The position numbers were made by a program, and so were the translations under genes. This document shows, piece after piece, positions 52,590 through 60,593 of a stretch of DNA of 64,000 bases. The first letter of the stretch is position 1, and the number at the start of each line of letters is the position of its first letter. The notes under the pieces are model-generated. The model ran no database searches and was not told the origin of the DNA. It saw only the letters and a list, made by a program, of their open reading frames with translations. Origin of the DNA: Opitutaceae bacterium (GTDB taxonomy: Bacteria; Verrucomicrobiota; Verrucomicrobiia; Opitutales; Opitutaceae); NCBI GenBank assembly GCA_028284235.1, contig JANQSC010000071.1, positions 186,001 through 250,000 on the forward strand. Reading direction: 5' to 3'.

Positions 52590-53936
52590 CTACACTTCGT
52601 AGTCTTCCTTGGTAAACTCGATGGTCTTGCGGGCGGCAACGGCTTCGTTGACGCGGAAGATGGCCATCTCGCTCTTGAAGGTGTGCTCGCCGTCGGAGTT
52701 GAGCTTCGCTTTGCCGTTGATGGCGGCGAAGAAGTTCTCGAGGTGAGGCGTGTGCGGCTTCTTGTCGAGGACCACCGGCACGTCGTAGGCGTCCGGCGGA
52801 GCGGACTCGCGTACGTCGACCTTGGTCTGCACCTTGGCGGCCGCGGCTTCTTCCTTGCGGATGAATCCTTTGGACGCCCAGTCGTCCCAGGACGGAGCGC
52901 TGGCTTCGCGGTACATCTTGGTGAAGGCGGGGTTTTCCGACATGCGGAGCGCGCCTTCGTCACCCATGAAGTACTCGTAGTAGCCGCCGCCGGCTCCGGT
53001 CGTGGCCAGCGTTTGGTAGAACGCGCGGGCCGGGCCGTGAGGCGTGTCGTATTCGTAGATTGCCATGACGTTGTCGTACCATTCGCGATCCTTGAAATAG
53101 TCGTGTCCGCCGCTGGCCATGACGCTTTTCGGAAGGGAGTCGAAGAACCAGTTGAAGATGTCGATCTGGTGCGAGCCGAGGTCCGAAATGGGGCCGCCGG
53201 AGAGGTCGCGGAACCAGCGCCAGTTGAGGAACTGCTCCATGTTGGCGAAGCCGTTCTTCTCGAGCACGTCTTGCTCGACGGCGATGCGGGGGTTGACCTC
53301 GCGGAAGGGCTTGGCGGAGCGGTTCCACTGTCCGTTGGCGGTGGTGAAGCGGCCGAGGAGATTGGCCCGCTGGGTGAGATTGTGGTAGGCGTGCAGGTAG
53401 CGCGGGTTGCTGCGGCGCTGGTGGCCGATCTGGAGGAGATTTCCAGTTTCGCGAGCGGTGCGGACCATCGAACGGGCTTCGTCCGGGGTCTTGGCCATCA
53501 TCTTCTCGCAATACACGTGAAGCCCGGCTTTCAAGCAGGCGTTGGTGTGGCGGGCGTGCCAGAAGTCGGGAGTGGCGATGATGACCGCGTCGAGGTCAAG
53601 CTCGTCTTTGGCGGCGATCAACTCCTCGTAGTCGAAGTACCACTTCAGATCGGGACTGACCTTGCGGAGAGCGCTGCGGCACTTGCCGATACTGTTTTTC
53701 CAGATGTCGCACACCGCCACGACGTGGAAGGGCGGATTGGGAATTTCGAGCATGGAAGTGGTGAGCACTTCGCCCTGCTTGCCGTATCCGAGGATGGCGA
53801 GGTTGATCTTCCCGTTGGGGGAAGACTGAGCCTTCATGATCGATGGGGCGAGCAGGATGCCGCCGCTAGCGAGGGCGCTGGTTTTCAGGAATTCGCGACG
53901 CCCGACGGAAGTCGTTGGAGTTGAGGGAGTATTCAT
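52590..53936 (-). CDS. Tat-exported Gfo/Idh/MocA-family oxidoreductase
   Basis: This 448-residue enzyme begins with a twin-arginine signal (SVGRREFLKTSALASGGILLAPS), so it is exported folded with its cofactor. The Rossmann motif is INLAILGYGKQGEVL, followed by VVAVCDIW, AVIIATPDFWHARHTNACLKAGLHVYCEKMMAKTPDEARSM (the EK-P motif), GNLLQIGHQRRSNPRY and the SDLGSHQIDIFNW active-site segment. This is the GFO/IDH/MocA layout common in Planctomycetes and Verrucomicrobia, where such enzymes work in periplasmic carbohydrate processing. Substrate is unknown. It is between a DoxX gene (22-bp gap) and the discoidin-domain gene. Confidence 0.92.
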   Translation of the reverse strand: MNTPSTPTTSVGRREFLKTSALASGGILLAPSIMKAQSSPNGKINLAILGYGKQGEVLTTSMLEIPNPPFHVVAVCDIWKNSIGKCRSALRKVSPDLKWYFDYEELIAAKDELDLDAVIIATPDFWHARHTNACLKAGLHVYCEKMMAKTPDEARSMVRTARETGNLLQIGHQRRSNPRYLHAYHNLTQRANLLGRFTTANGQWNRSAKPFREVNPRIAVEQDVLEKNGFANMEQFLNWRWFRDLSGGPISDLGSHQIDIFNWFFDSLPKSVMASGGHDYFKDREWYDNVMAIYEYDTPHGPARAFYQTLATTGAGGGYYEYFMGDEGALRMSENPAFTKMYREASAPSWDDWASKGFIRKEEAAAAKVQTKVDVRESAPPDAYDVPVVLDKKPHTPHLENFFAAINGKAKLNSDGEHTFKSEMAIFRVNEAVAARKTIEFTKEDYEV

Positions 53937-53958
53937 AAGTAAATGAGGTTAAAATTGG

Positions 53959-54510
53959 TTATTTGCTCTCGACCACGGCAAATCGATTATGTTTCACGAG
54001 AACCAGCGCGGCGACGGTCAAAGCGACGTGCATGCCAAGCCAGGCGATGCCTGCGTCCTCCTTCAGAAGGATGAGCCCGACCGAGAGGCTGGCCCAGATC
54101 AAGCCAGAGACCAGAAGGGCGATGCGCGAGTAGATGCCGGCGAGAATCATGATGCCGACCGCGATGAGCGCGTATCCGAGGACGCCGGAGTAGAGGGTCA
54201 GGGCGAATCCCGGCATGAGCGGCTCTTCGGCTAGTTTTTCGTAGAGAGGCTGAGGCACGCCTTGGTAGTGCGAAAAGCCGTATTCCTTGACCTTCATTTC
54301 GGTCACGAGACCGGGAATGGCGACGCCGCCGTCCTCGACGCCCATGGGGACTTCCTTGGTTACGGTCGCCGAGAATTTCTCGATTCCGGTGACGAAGGCC
54401 CGGAGGCCCAGCCATACGCGCAGAATCAAGTAGGCGAAGAATGATGCGGAGTCGGGTCCGCAGCAGGAGTTGGATTGAGAGGTTTCGCTAGGAGAAGTAG
54501 TATCAGTCAT
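53959..54510 (-). CDS. DoxX-family membrane protein
   Basis: A 183-residue membrane protein with four helices: FFAYLILRVWLGLRAFVTGIEKF (about 24-46), SGVLGYALIAVGIMILAGIYSRIALLVSGLIWASLSVGLILL (two helices at about 108-150) and WLGMHVALTVAALVLVKH (about 156-173). RVWLGLRAFVTGIEKFS is a DoxX-like first helix. A loop insert of about 50 residues between helices 1 and 2 (KEVPMGVEDGG...EEPLMPG) enlarges it. It is the first gene of a likely DoxX - oxidoreductase - discoidin unit. A good GGAAA ribosome-binding site precedes the ATG. DoxX proteins have electron-transfer or oxidoreductase-associated roles, not settled here. Confidence 0.8.
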   Translation of the reverse strand: MTDTTSPSETSQSNSCCGPDSASFFAYLILRVWLGLRAFVTGIEKFSATVTKEVPMGVEDGGVAIPGLVTEMKVKEYGFSHYQGVPQPLYEKLAEEPLMPGFALTLYSGVLGYALIAVGIMILAGIYSRIALLVSGLIWASLSVGLILLKEDAGIAWLGMHVALTVAALVLVKHNRFAVVESK

Positions 54511-54826
54511 TTTCCGTAACCCAATAGGATCGGGTTTTGATCATGTCCAGAATAGAAATGGCGTTGGGGAGGGCTTGAGCAGTTAACCGTTACAATTTGC
54601 GACGGATTTGCGCTTTTGGACGAAAACGGACAGATTCTATTCATTATTTTAGAGAAAGAGCGAGCAAAACGCGTTGGGTACTTGGGTTTTTGGTGATGGG
54701 TTGGAGGTTATGGTTGGTTGCTCGGAGCCGGGCGTGAGCCGGATTCCGGCTGTCTCGCGAGCAAAAAACCCGATTGCCTGCGTTTCGATCTTTTCATTCC
54801 CCGCAAAGCGCCCATAGCAAGAGGGC
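54511..54826. other. Divergent intergenic region, doxX / purH-like
   Basis: This 316-bp gap has no gene. It contains a possible plus-strand promoter, TTGGAC (54616-54621) and TATTCA (54638-54643) 16 bp apart, and a structured segment at 54718-54764 in the leader of the purH-like gene. The promoter of the doxX gene should also be here, but I cannot place it. Confidence 0.5.
54718..54764 (+). promoter_or_regulatory. Structured leader before the purH-like gene
   Basis: TTGCTCG (54718-54724) pairs with CGAGCAA (54758-54764), enclosing a second perfect hairpin AGCCGG/CCGGCT (54737-54742 with 54746-54751). It lies about 60 bp upstream of the ATG. The segment could be a riboregulator, but no known class was recognised. 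Confidence 0.45.
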
Positions 54827-55990
54827 ATGATTTCCCTCCGTTACGGCGCCAATCCCCATCAAACTGAAGCCTCGCTTCACTTGCCCGATCCCTCGCCCTT
54901 GAAGGTGCTCAACGGCGCCCCGGGCTTCATCAATATGCTCGACGCCCTGACTTCCTGGCAACTCGTGCGCGAGCTCAAAGAAGCCACCGGAAAAGCCTCC
55001 GCCGCGTCCTACAAGCACGTCAGCCCGGCCGGCGCCGCGATCGCCAAGCCCATCGACGATGCGTTTAAGGAATCCCAGTTTCTCAAAACCACCGACTTCT
55101 CGCCCGTCGCCAGCGCCTACGTGCGGGCTCGGGGAGGGGACCGGCTTTGTTCGTTCGGGGACGTGCTCGCGGTCAGCGACACGGTCGACGTGAGCTTGGC
55201 CCAGTTCCTCAAAACGGAAGTTTCCGATCTCATCATCGCGCCCGGATACGAGCCGGAGGCCCTGGAGATCCTCAAGGCCAAGAAAAAGGGCGGATTCGTC
55301 ATTCTGGAAATCGACTACGACTTCATGCCGGAAGGCTCGGAATCGCGAGAGTTGTTCGGAATCGGGCTTAGCCAGACCCGCAACAGCCGGCTCATCACCA
55401 AAGCCGATCTCGCCAACGTCGTTTCGCAAAACAAGAGCATTTCCGAAGAAACCATCGAAACGCTGCTGGTGGCGGCGATTTCCTTGAAATACACGCAGTC
55501 GAATTCGATCAGCGTGGCGTACGACGGCCAGATCGTGGGAATGGGCGCCGGACAGCAATCGCGTATTCACTGTACGCGCTTGGCCTGCGACAAAGCCGAC
55601 AAGTGGTTTTTACAACGCCACCCGAAAGTGCGCGGACTCGATTTCAAAAACGGTATCAAGAAAGTGGATAAAACGAATTTGATCGACCAATACCTGCTGT
55701 GGGACTCGCTCAGCGAAACCGAGGAGACGATGATGCTCCAGAATTTCAATACGCGTCCTGAACCGATCACACGGGAGGAACGACTCGAGTGGAATCGCCA
55801 GTACACGGATATTTGCCTGGGCAGCGACGCGTTTATCCCGTTCCGCGACAATATCGACCGCGCCAGCCGTTCGAATATCCAACACATCGTGGAAACCGGC
55901 GGATCCCTGCGCACCGAGTACATCGTAGAAGCCTGCGACCAATACGGCATGACCCTCACGCACACCGGCATCCGCAGCTTTTTGCACTAG
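54827..55990 (+). CDS. Stand-alone AICAR formyltransferase (PurH C-terminal domain)
   Basis: A 387-residue protein corresponding to the transformylase half of PurH: RYGANPHQTEA at the N-terminus, LNGAPGFINMLDALTSWQLV, the catalytic Lys-His in ASYKHVSPAGAAIA, the second block SFGDVLAVSDTVDV, LKYTQSNSISVAYDGQIVGMGAGQQSRIHCTRLACDKADKW, and the C-terminal HTGIRSFLH. It uses 10-formyl-tetrahydrofolate to make FAICAR in purine synthesis. The MGS-like IMP cyclohydrolase domain of bifunctional PurH (about 200 residues) is absent and is not encoded nearby, so the last ring closure must be done elsewhere. The repeat-bounded gene array begins just after this gene. Confidence 0.9.
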   Translation: MISLRYGANPHQTEASLHLPDPSPLKVLNGAPGFINMLDALTSWQLVRELKEATGKASAASYKHVSPAGAAIAKPIDDAFKESQFLKTTDFSPVASAYVRARGGDRLCSFGDVLAVSDTVDVSLAQFLKTEVSDLIIAPGYEPEALEILKAKKKGGFVILEIDYDFMPEGSESRELFGIGLSQTRNSRLITKADLANVVSQNKSISEETIETLLVAAISLKYTQSNSISVAYDGQIVGMGAGQQSRIHCTRLACDKADKWFLQRHPKVRGLDFKNGIKKVDKTNLIDQYLLWDSLSETEETMMLQNFNTRPEPITREERLEWNRQYTDICLGSDAFIPFRDNIDRASRSNIQHIVETGGSLRTEYIVEACDQYGMTLTHTGIRSFLH

Positions 55991-56245
55991 ACTAGGGTTT
56001 TTGAGTTCTAGGTTTTGTATCTTGGGCCATTGATGACCGAGATCGAGAAACGGGCCGCTACGACCGTGCGCAGTTCCTAAACCACCACTTGAACCAAAGA
56101 GAGGGGATTGTAAAAACCAGCCATTCCGGCCCATTTAGCAGTACAGATCATTTTTAGACATAATGCCTATTGTGCGAAAGTTTGACAAAACCACCATTGG
56201 TGTGACTCTAGCCGCACAAACTGAATTTTAGACAAGGTGTAATAA
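55991..56245. other. Left edge of the repeat-bounded array
   Basis: A 255-bp gap between the purH-like gene and the first array gene. No integrase gene is here. It contains a worn copy of the array repeat at about 56140-56176 (TAATGCCTATTGTGCG), a short CACC/GGTG hairpin near 56195, and the ribosome-binding site AAGGTG before 56246. Sequence composition shifts to A+T-richer across this gap. Confidence 0.55.
56140..56176 (+). repeat. Array repeat, worn left-end copy 0
   Basis: Only the last part is recognisable: ACATAATGCCTATTGTGCG, which matches the unusual copy 9 (ACAATAATACCTATTGTGCG) better than the common type. The first half has no clear match. It marks the left limit of the array. Confidence 0.55.
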
Positions 56246-56836
56246 ATGGCGAACGTATGCGTATACTGTGGATCTAGCCCGGGAAAAGATCCTGAGTTCA
56301 TGAATTCTGCTGATACTCTGGGAATTCATATCGCAAAAAATGGACACACGCTTGTCTATGGCGGTGGGAACGTTGGCCTAATGGGTGCGATAGCCGATTC
56401 AACTCTCCGGCACAATGGTACAGTAATTGGCGTCATACCGGAATCGCTTGTATCCAAAGAAGTAGCGCACACAGAACTCTCAGAATTGATCACCGTATCG
56501 ACAATGCACGATCGCAAGGAAAAGATGGCGGCGATTTCTGATTGCTTCATTGCCTTACCTGGTGGTGTAGGAACGCTCGAGGAAATCATCGAAGTGTTCG
56601 TCTGGACGCAACTAAACCTACACAAGAAAGCGTGTGGCATATTAAATGTTAATGGATATTACGATCCACTCTTGGAACTTCTAGAGACGATGAGCGAATC
56701 TAGGTTTTTGAAAGACGAACACCGCAAACAACTTTTAGTAGGAGTGGATCCGGTTGAGTTGCTGGACGAGGTGCTATCCTGCGAGATTGAAGTAATCGAC
56801 AAGTGGATGGATAGAGATACAAATAAGAAACCATAG
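56246..56836 (+). CDS. LOG-family protein (nucleoside-5'-monophosphate phosphoribohydrolase)
   Basis: This 196-residue protein starts MANVCVYCGSSPG and carries the LOG signature P105-GGVGTLEE with the upstream MHDRKEKMA (Arg90-Lys91), plus VYGGGNVGLMGAIAD. LOG/YvdD proteins release nucleobase from cytokinin-type or ordinary nucleoside monophosphates. Length is normal and nothing is missing. It is the first gene of the repeat-bounded array, with a good AAGGTG ribosome-binding site and its own 3' repeat (copy 1) directly after the stop. Its base composition is more A+T-rich than the purH-like gene upstream, in line with a mobile cassette. Confidence 0.85.
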   Translation: MANVCVYCGSSPGKDPEFMNSADTLGIHIAKNGHTLVYGGGNVGLMGAIADSTLRHNGTVIGVIPESLVSKEVAHTELSELITVSTMHDRKEKMAAISDCFIALPGGVGTLEEIIEVFVWTQLNLHKKACGILNVNGYYDPLLELLETMSESRFLKDEHRKQLLVGVDPVELLDEVLSCEIEVIDKWMDRDTNKKP

Positions 56837-56837
56837 T

Positions 56838-56895
56838 CCCCCTGCCCAACTGCGGTGAAAATCTAACCCCAATCCACAATATTGATTGTTGCGCG
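56838..56895 (+). repeat. Array repeat copy 1
   Basis: Begins at the stop of the LOG gene: CCCAACTGCGGTGAAAAT..., then the conserved CCCCAATCCACAATATTG and end GATTGTTGCGCG. CAATC/GATTG forms a hairpin inside. The following leader (56921-56967) matches those after copies 4, 8, 10 and 11. Confidence 0.9.
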
Positions 56896-56975
56896 AATTC
56901 AGAGATTGGCTAAAGCAATTCAGTTGAAACTAAGGATTCGCAATCCTACGCTCACGTCTAAGTTTGCAAACTATT

Positions 56976-57818
56976 ATGATCGAGGAATTACCTGAGCAGC
57001 ACTTTTCGAAAGTTCTAAGCAATCTATCCACAGGTCCACATCAGCACCCAGAAGCTCTTTCGGTCCTTTCCGGATCAAATCCTGGGAAAGTCTATGTGGA
57101 CAGTTTTAGCGCTCCTAGATCAGCACTAATTTGGGCTCAAGGGATTGAAGGTTTTTATCTGGTCGGCGATGCTGAGAGTCGCATATTTTCAACCCATCTC
57201 GATGAGTTTGTTCAAAGAGTGATAAAACCAGAGGCAAAGAAATCTGGTCTCGAGTGGTTCGAAGTCAGCGGAGATAGCCCGCTTTGGGACCGAACCATAC
57301 AGAGGGCTTTCAACAGCCATGGAATCGAATCATCTCAGCAATATATCTACAACCTCGAGTACGATGGATCGGTAGTAGGTCGACTTAAAGATCTGAATCT
57401 AGAGAGTGTGCACAAAATTAATTCATCCCTACTGCACGATTCACGAATCAGAAATTCTGAATTCTTCCTGTCCAAAATCAAATTAGCTTGGAGGAGCTTT
57501 GAGGAATTTTTGGATACAGGAATTGGCTACGTTGTCCTTCGCAACTCTCTAGCTACCTCGGTATGTTTTTCGTCTTTTGTTGCTGAGAAAGTTCATGTTT
57601 TGGACGTAGAGACCATACCGGACAAAAGATGTCAGGGATTTGCAAAAATCGCAGCGGGAGCCTTTCTCCTTGAGTGTTTAGATTCAGGAATGCATCCCTA
57701 TTGGGATTGCATGGACGAAAATACAGCTTCTCGAAAACTCGCCGAGAGTTTAGGATTCAAGAAACAGAGAAAATACAATTTGCACTATTTTGAATTTGAC
57801 CGTAAGAACCAGAGCTGA
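56976..57818 (+). CDS. GNAT-family acetyltransferase
   Basis: A 280-residue protein of GNAT type. The C-terminal part has the expected fold signs: GYVVLRNSLATSVCFSSFVAEKVHVLDVETIPDKRCQGFAKIAAGAFLLECLDSGMHPYWDCMDENTASRKLAESLGFK, in which RCQGFAKIAA is the acetyl-CoA binding loop and NTASRKLAESLGF the last helix motif. The N-terminal half (about 150 residues) is less clear. It resembles the larger two-part GNAT proteins such as PF12746 rather than simple antibiotic acetyltransferases. I use ATG 56976 in place of the TTG at 56964. Second cassette-like gene of the array; substrate unknown. Confidence 0.68.
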   Translation: MIEELPEQHFSKVLSNLSTGPHQHPEALSVLSGSNPGKVYVDSFSAPRSALIWAQGIEGFYLVGDAESRIFSTHLDEFVQRVIKPEAKKSGLEWFEVSGDSPLWDRTIQRAFNSHGIESSQQYIYNLEYDGSVVGRLKDLNLESVHKINSSLLHDSRIRNSEFFLSKIKLAWRSFEEFLDTGIGYVVLRNSLATSVCFSSFVAEKVHVLDVETIPDKRCQGFAKIAAGAFLLECLDSGMHPYWDCMDENTASRKLAESLGFKKQRKYNLHYFEFDRKNQS

Positions 57819-57883
57819 CCATCGAATTGAGGCAACGGCCTACAGCCGCCGGAGTATGCGGACCTTCAAAAACAAATTCACAG

Positions 57884-57941
57884 CCCCCTCCCCAACCGCA
57901 GTGAAATTCCAACCCCAATCCACAATATTGATTGTTGTGCG
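57884..57941 (+). repeat. Array repeat copy 2
   Basis: Complete copy (CCCCAACCGCAGTGAAATT...ATTGTTGTGCG), 66 bp after the GNAT stop and about 20 bp before the next start codon. Confidence 0.93.
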
Positions 57942-57959
57942 TATTTCAGAAAGAACGGT

Positions 57960-58256
57960 ATGACTAGAGGATTCCGTAGAAAGATTGGCTTCGTAGCGGT
58001 TCTTACCCTCGCTCTTTCTGGCTGCTCCCTGAACCCAAGAGGAATGTACACCTGCGAGGAGGATGATCTCTTTTTCTATTTCGAAGACAATTTTTTAGTT
58101 ACAAACTCACTTGGTGGTGAACGTACACTACAAAGATATTCGTACCGCCTTGATCGCGGAAGAATTGTCGTGGAAGGCATTGATGTGGAAATACGGTATT
58201 ACTATTCTGATGATGAGCTAATTCTCAGACCATGCATATTCCAGCGAATGGAATAG
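57960..58256 (+). CDS. Small lipoprotein of unknown function
   Basis: A 98-residue protein with a lipoprotein signal (GFVAVLTLALSGC, Cys near residue 22) and a small beta-rich domain (YTCEEDDLFFYFEDNFLVTNSL; RIVVEGIDVEIRYYYSDDELILRPC). Not recognised. Two cysteines remain in the mature part. It is bounded by array repeats 2 and 3, starting 18 bp after the former and ending 38 bp before the latter. Confidence 0.65.
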   Translation: MTRGFRRKIGFVAVLTLALSGCSLNPRGMYTCEEDDLFFYFEDNFLVTNSLGGERTLQRYSYRLDRGRIVVEGIDVEIRYYYSDDELILRPCIFQRME

Positions 58257-58294
58257 CTAAACGTCGATCGAATTCACAACCAATTGCAATGTGC

Positions 58295-58354
58295 ACCCTC
58301 CTCTTTAACCGCAGTGATTTTACAACCCCAATCCACAATATTGAACATTGTGCG
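58295..58354 (+). repeat. Array repeat copy 3 (variant)
   Basis: Begins CCCTCCTCTTTAACCGCAG and ends GAACATTGTGCG instead of GATTGTTGTGCG, keeping the CCCCAATCCACAATATTG core. The changes remove the CAATC/GATTG stem but leave CACAAT/ATTGTG as an alternative pairing. Confidence 0.88.
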
Positions 58355-58409
58355 AAATCACTTTTAGATTAACAAATAGGAACGCGTGTATTACGGTTTA
58401 CGCAGATAG

Positions 58410-59165
58410 ATGAAAGCAGCCCTTCGCATTTTAATTCTTACTGCAGCACTAGCGATTGAACCCTCTTTCTCGCAGGCGAAAAAAGGAGTGGCGTTGGGTC
58501 AGGATGTTCAACATTTTTTGGAATCTGAGCTTACAGACGTCAAGAATGTGCGGATACACCCTTCAGAACTGGGATCAAAGTCCTGGACGATTTGGATAAG
58601 CTCCGAACACTCTGTAATTGGAGTGTCTAATAATGATCGGAAAAGCCTCCGGTTTATCATCAACTGGTGGCCTGGCTCGCGAAACGAAGAGTCGGAGAAA
58701 ACCGAGATAGAATTTCTAGAGAAAGTTCACATAGCACTTGCTGGAGCATTCAAGAACATTCCTAAAAAAATCCACATCTCACACTCATTGATGAGGAAGA
58801 CTGAAAATACTCAGACATACGTTACGATCCACCACCTTGATGGAACCAGCAATACTCGTGTCATTAGCGACGCCAGTCCAACAGCACTCATCCGAGAACT
58901 GAAAGACGATCAAGTACCCATTATGCTGGAGCTAGAACAAGATGGTGATTTAGTTCAACGCGAAGGATTAAGTGTATCCAACGAGGAGTATGCCGCACTT
59001 CTCCGCGAGCATCGATCTAAGGATCTGATGACTTTTCTTTACGTCAATCCTGAGTCATCATCTTCAAGACTCGAAGAAGTTGTTTCTATTTCCAGAAAAG
59101 AAGGTGTGAAAGTATATCAAATTGGTAGAATCGCAGAATCGGAGACTTCTCCCCAATCGCAGTGA
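58410..59165 (+). CDS. Exported protein of unknown function, ending inside a repeat
   Basis: This 251-residue protein has a signal peptide (ALRILILTAALAIEPSFSQA) and no family I recognise. The middle contains WTIWISSEHSVIGVSNNDRKSLRFIINWWPG and VHIALAGAFKNIPKKIHISHS; it could be a mixed alpha/beta fold. Its stop TGA is the TGA within the CAGTGA of repeat copy 4, so its C-terminal tail (SPQSQ) is encoded by the repeat. The same is true of the 61.9-kb gene (tail PRPQPQ). This shows gene and repeat as a single unit. Confidence 0.65.
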   Translation: MKAALRILILTAALAIEPSFSQAKKGVALGQDVQHFLESELTDVKNVRIHPSELGSKSWTIWISSEHSVIGVSNNDRKSLRFIINWWPGSRNEESEKTEIEFLEKVHIALAGAFKNIPKKIHISHSLMRKTENTQTYVTIHHLDGTSNTRVISDASPTALIRELKDDQVPIMLELEQDGDLVQREGLSVSNEEYAALLREHRSKDLMTFLYVNPESSSSRLEEVVSISRKEGVKVYQIGRIAESETSPQSQ

Positions 59166-59202
59166 AGTCCCAACCCCAATCCACAATATTGATTGTTGTG
59201 CG
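59148..59202 (+). repeat. Array repeat copy 4
   Basis: CCCCAATCGCAGTGAAGTC...GATTGTTGTGCG. Supplies the stop codon and last residues of the gene before it. Followed at 59229-59272 by the second conserved leader. Confidence 0.92.
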
Positions 59203-59292
59203 AAATACCAGATTGGCTAAAGACCATTCAGTTGAGTCCAGGGAGGCGTACACCCACTTTCATATTTAAGTTCTTAAGAAAACGAATTCACT

Positions 59293-59592
59293 ATGGCAGA
59301 TGAAGCGGATGCGGTTGAGCACGATGCGGAAGGGCGATTCTACGTTGATAATACATGCATCTATTGTGAACTATGCACGGAGTTGGCGCCAACAGTGTTT
59401 GAGGAAGAAAAGGCAAACGGATGGGCTTTCGTGAGAAAACAACCGATGGATGGGAATGAAGTTGAGCTGGTTTACAAGTGCTTAGAATCGTGCCCCACTG
59501 AATCGATTGGTGACAGGAGAATCCTGGAGTGGAATACTTGCACTACAACACGAAGAAATGGTGGCAGTTTTGGAAATGAAACGAGTAAATAA
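59293..59592 (+). CDS. Small [4Fe-4S] ferredoxin
   Basis: A 99-residue protein with one cluster motif: C22-I-Y-C25-E-L-C28 and, later, C-L-E-S-C-P (about 63-68), the layout of single-cluster ferredoxins that have lost or never had a second cluster. Acidic surface residues are frequent, as usual. The extension after the last strand (TCTTTRRNGGSFGNETSK) is not part of the fold. No redox partner is near, which fits an independently acquired cassette. It lies between array repeats 4 and 5. Confidence 0.85.
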   Translation: MADEADAVEHDAEGRFYVDNTCIYCELCTELAPTVFEEEKANGWAFVRKQPMDGNEVELVYKCLESCPTESIGDRRILEWNTCTTTRRNGGSFGNETSK

Positions 59593-59620
59593 TCAGAACA
59601 ATGCGTTCAAAACTTGGCCC

Positions 59621-59680
59621 ACGCCTCCTCCACAACCGCAGTGAAATTCCAACTCGAATCCACCATAGTGATTGTTGCAG
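59621..59680 (+). repeat. Array repeat copy 5 (variant)
   Basis: CCACAACCGCAGTGAAATTCC followed by a changed core (CGAATCCACCATAGTG) and end ATTGTTGCAG. Less conserved than most copies at both centre and right end. Confidence 0.85.
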
Positions 59681-59714
59681 TTTAGGTCCACAAATTAGAT
59701 TAACTTTAATACTG

Positions 59715-59927
59715 ATGGAGTTATTTTCTTTCTTAAGCGACTTAGCTGGAATTATACGCGCATGGAGAATATGGATCTGCACAATTCCATCAATTCTACT
59801 CATTGTAACGCTCGACTCAACCTACCCTGATTCTGAATGGCCAACCATACTCGGAGTGATTCTCGTTCCATTTGCGTTCATTACCGGATCTATTTGGCAT
59901 ATTTCCAACAGAAAGGAAGGAACTTGA
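59715..59927 (+). CDS. Small two-helix membrane protein
   Basis: A 70-residue protein from ATG 59715 (MELFSFLSDLAGIIRAWRIW) with two hydrophobic segments (ICTIPSILLIVTL; WPTILGVILVPFAFITGSIW). The open frame extends back to 59601 through repeat 5, which I take as non-coding. No family recognised. It is the only gene between repeats 5 and 6. Confidence 0.55.
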   Translation: MELFSFLSDLAGIIRAWRIWICTIPSILLIVTLDSTYPDSEWPTILGVILVPFAFITGSIWHISNRKEGT

Positions 59928-59946
59928 AGGCACACAAATGCCTATT

Positions 59947-60001
59947 TCTCCCCAACCGCAGTGAAATCCCAACCCCAATCCACAATATTGATTGTTGTGC
60001 G
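59947..60001 (+). repeat. Array repeat copy 6
   Basis: Near-consensus copy: CCCCAACCGCAGTGAAATC...CAATATTGATTGTTGTGCG. Starts 19 bp after the preceding stop. Confidence 0.93.
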
Positions 60002-60036
60002 AAACTCGATCAACAATTACCAAACTCTAATTCTAA

Positions 60037-60492
60037 ATGTCCGACAACTGGATCGCCATAATCCCTCGTGACCCGTTCTTTGTGCCTGATGAAAGCAGAA
60101 GAGAATCTGCATTGACACACTTTCATCGAATCGCCCCTGAGTCTGATGAGATCTCGATTAAGCTGAGCGACCACCTACAGTTTTTCGATTGTGGCAGCAA
60201 CCTAATATCTGTTACATGCCCATCGTGTGACGGAGAAATCGAGGTCGAATGGTGGCAGGATCGTATGGACGAAGATTACCGCGAAAAGAAATTTCGCTTA
60301 GAAAAATACATCACTCCTTGTTGCAGCGCATCAGTTTCCCTTGCCGATTTGAAGTACGACTGGCCGCAAGGATTTGCTAAATTTGGGATAGACGCGATGA
60401 ATCCAAATATTGGTGAACTGTCTGATTCTCAAAAGGCGGAATTTGAAGAGTTGCTAGGAACTAAACTCATGTTCATTTATCAACACATATGA
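60037..60492 (+). CDS. Unknown soluble protein with zinc-ribbon-like cysteines
   Basis: A 151-residue soluble protein starting MSDNWIAIIPRDPFFVPDE. It contains CPSC near residues 69-72 (SVTCPSCDGEIEVEWW) and a CC pair near 103-104 (ITPCCSASVSLADLKYDWPQGFAKF), which may form a zinc ribbon. The WPQGFAKFGIDAMNPN segment looks like part of a small enzyme-associated fold, but no family name is justified. It is bounded by array repeats 6 and 7. Confidence 0.62.
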   Translation: MSDNWIAIIPRDPFFVPDESRRESALTHFHRIAPESDEISIKLSDHLQFFDCGSNLISVTCPSCDGEIEVEWWQDRMDEDYREKKFRLEKYITPCCSASVSLADLKYDWPQGFAKFGIDAMNPNIGELSDSQKAEFEELLGTKLMFIYQHI

Positions 60493-60530
60493 TCAAATTC
60501 AAGTCCCTAAAAAAGATCAATGCGATCAGT

Positions 60531-60585
60531 CCCCTTCCAACCGCAGTGAATTTCCAATCCCAATCCACACTATTGATTGTTGTGC
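60531..60585 (+). repeat. Array repeat copy 7
   Basis: CCAACCGCAGTGAATTTCC...CACTATTGATTGTTGTGCA. Only 8 bp separate it from the next start codon, making this the tightest spacer in the array. Confidence 0.9.
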
Positions 60586-60593
60586 AAAACATA

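Noticed and set aside
54700-54800. ZTP (pfl) riboswitch before the purH-like gene
   Set aside because: A GGGCGTGA-like piece is present but the conserved second half (CCGCCUGGGCA-like) was not found.
59601-59714. Upstream extension of the small membrane protein gene
   Set aside because: It reads straight through array repeat 5; the ATG at 59715 lies after the repeat and before the first helix.
60489-60593. Upstream extension of the exported protein gene
   Set aside because: It runs through repeat 7; the ATG at 60594 opens directly into a signal peptide.
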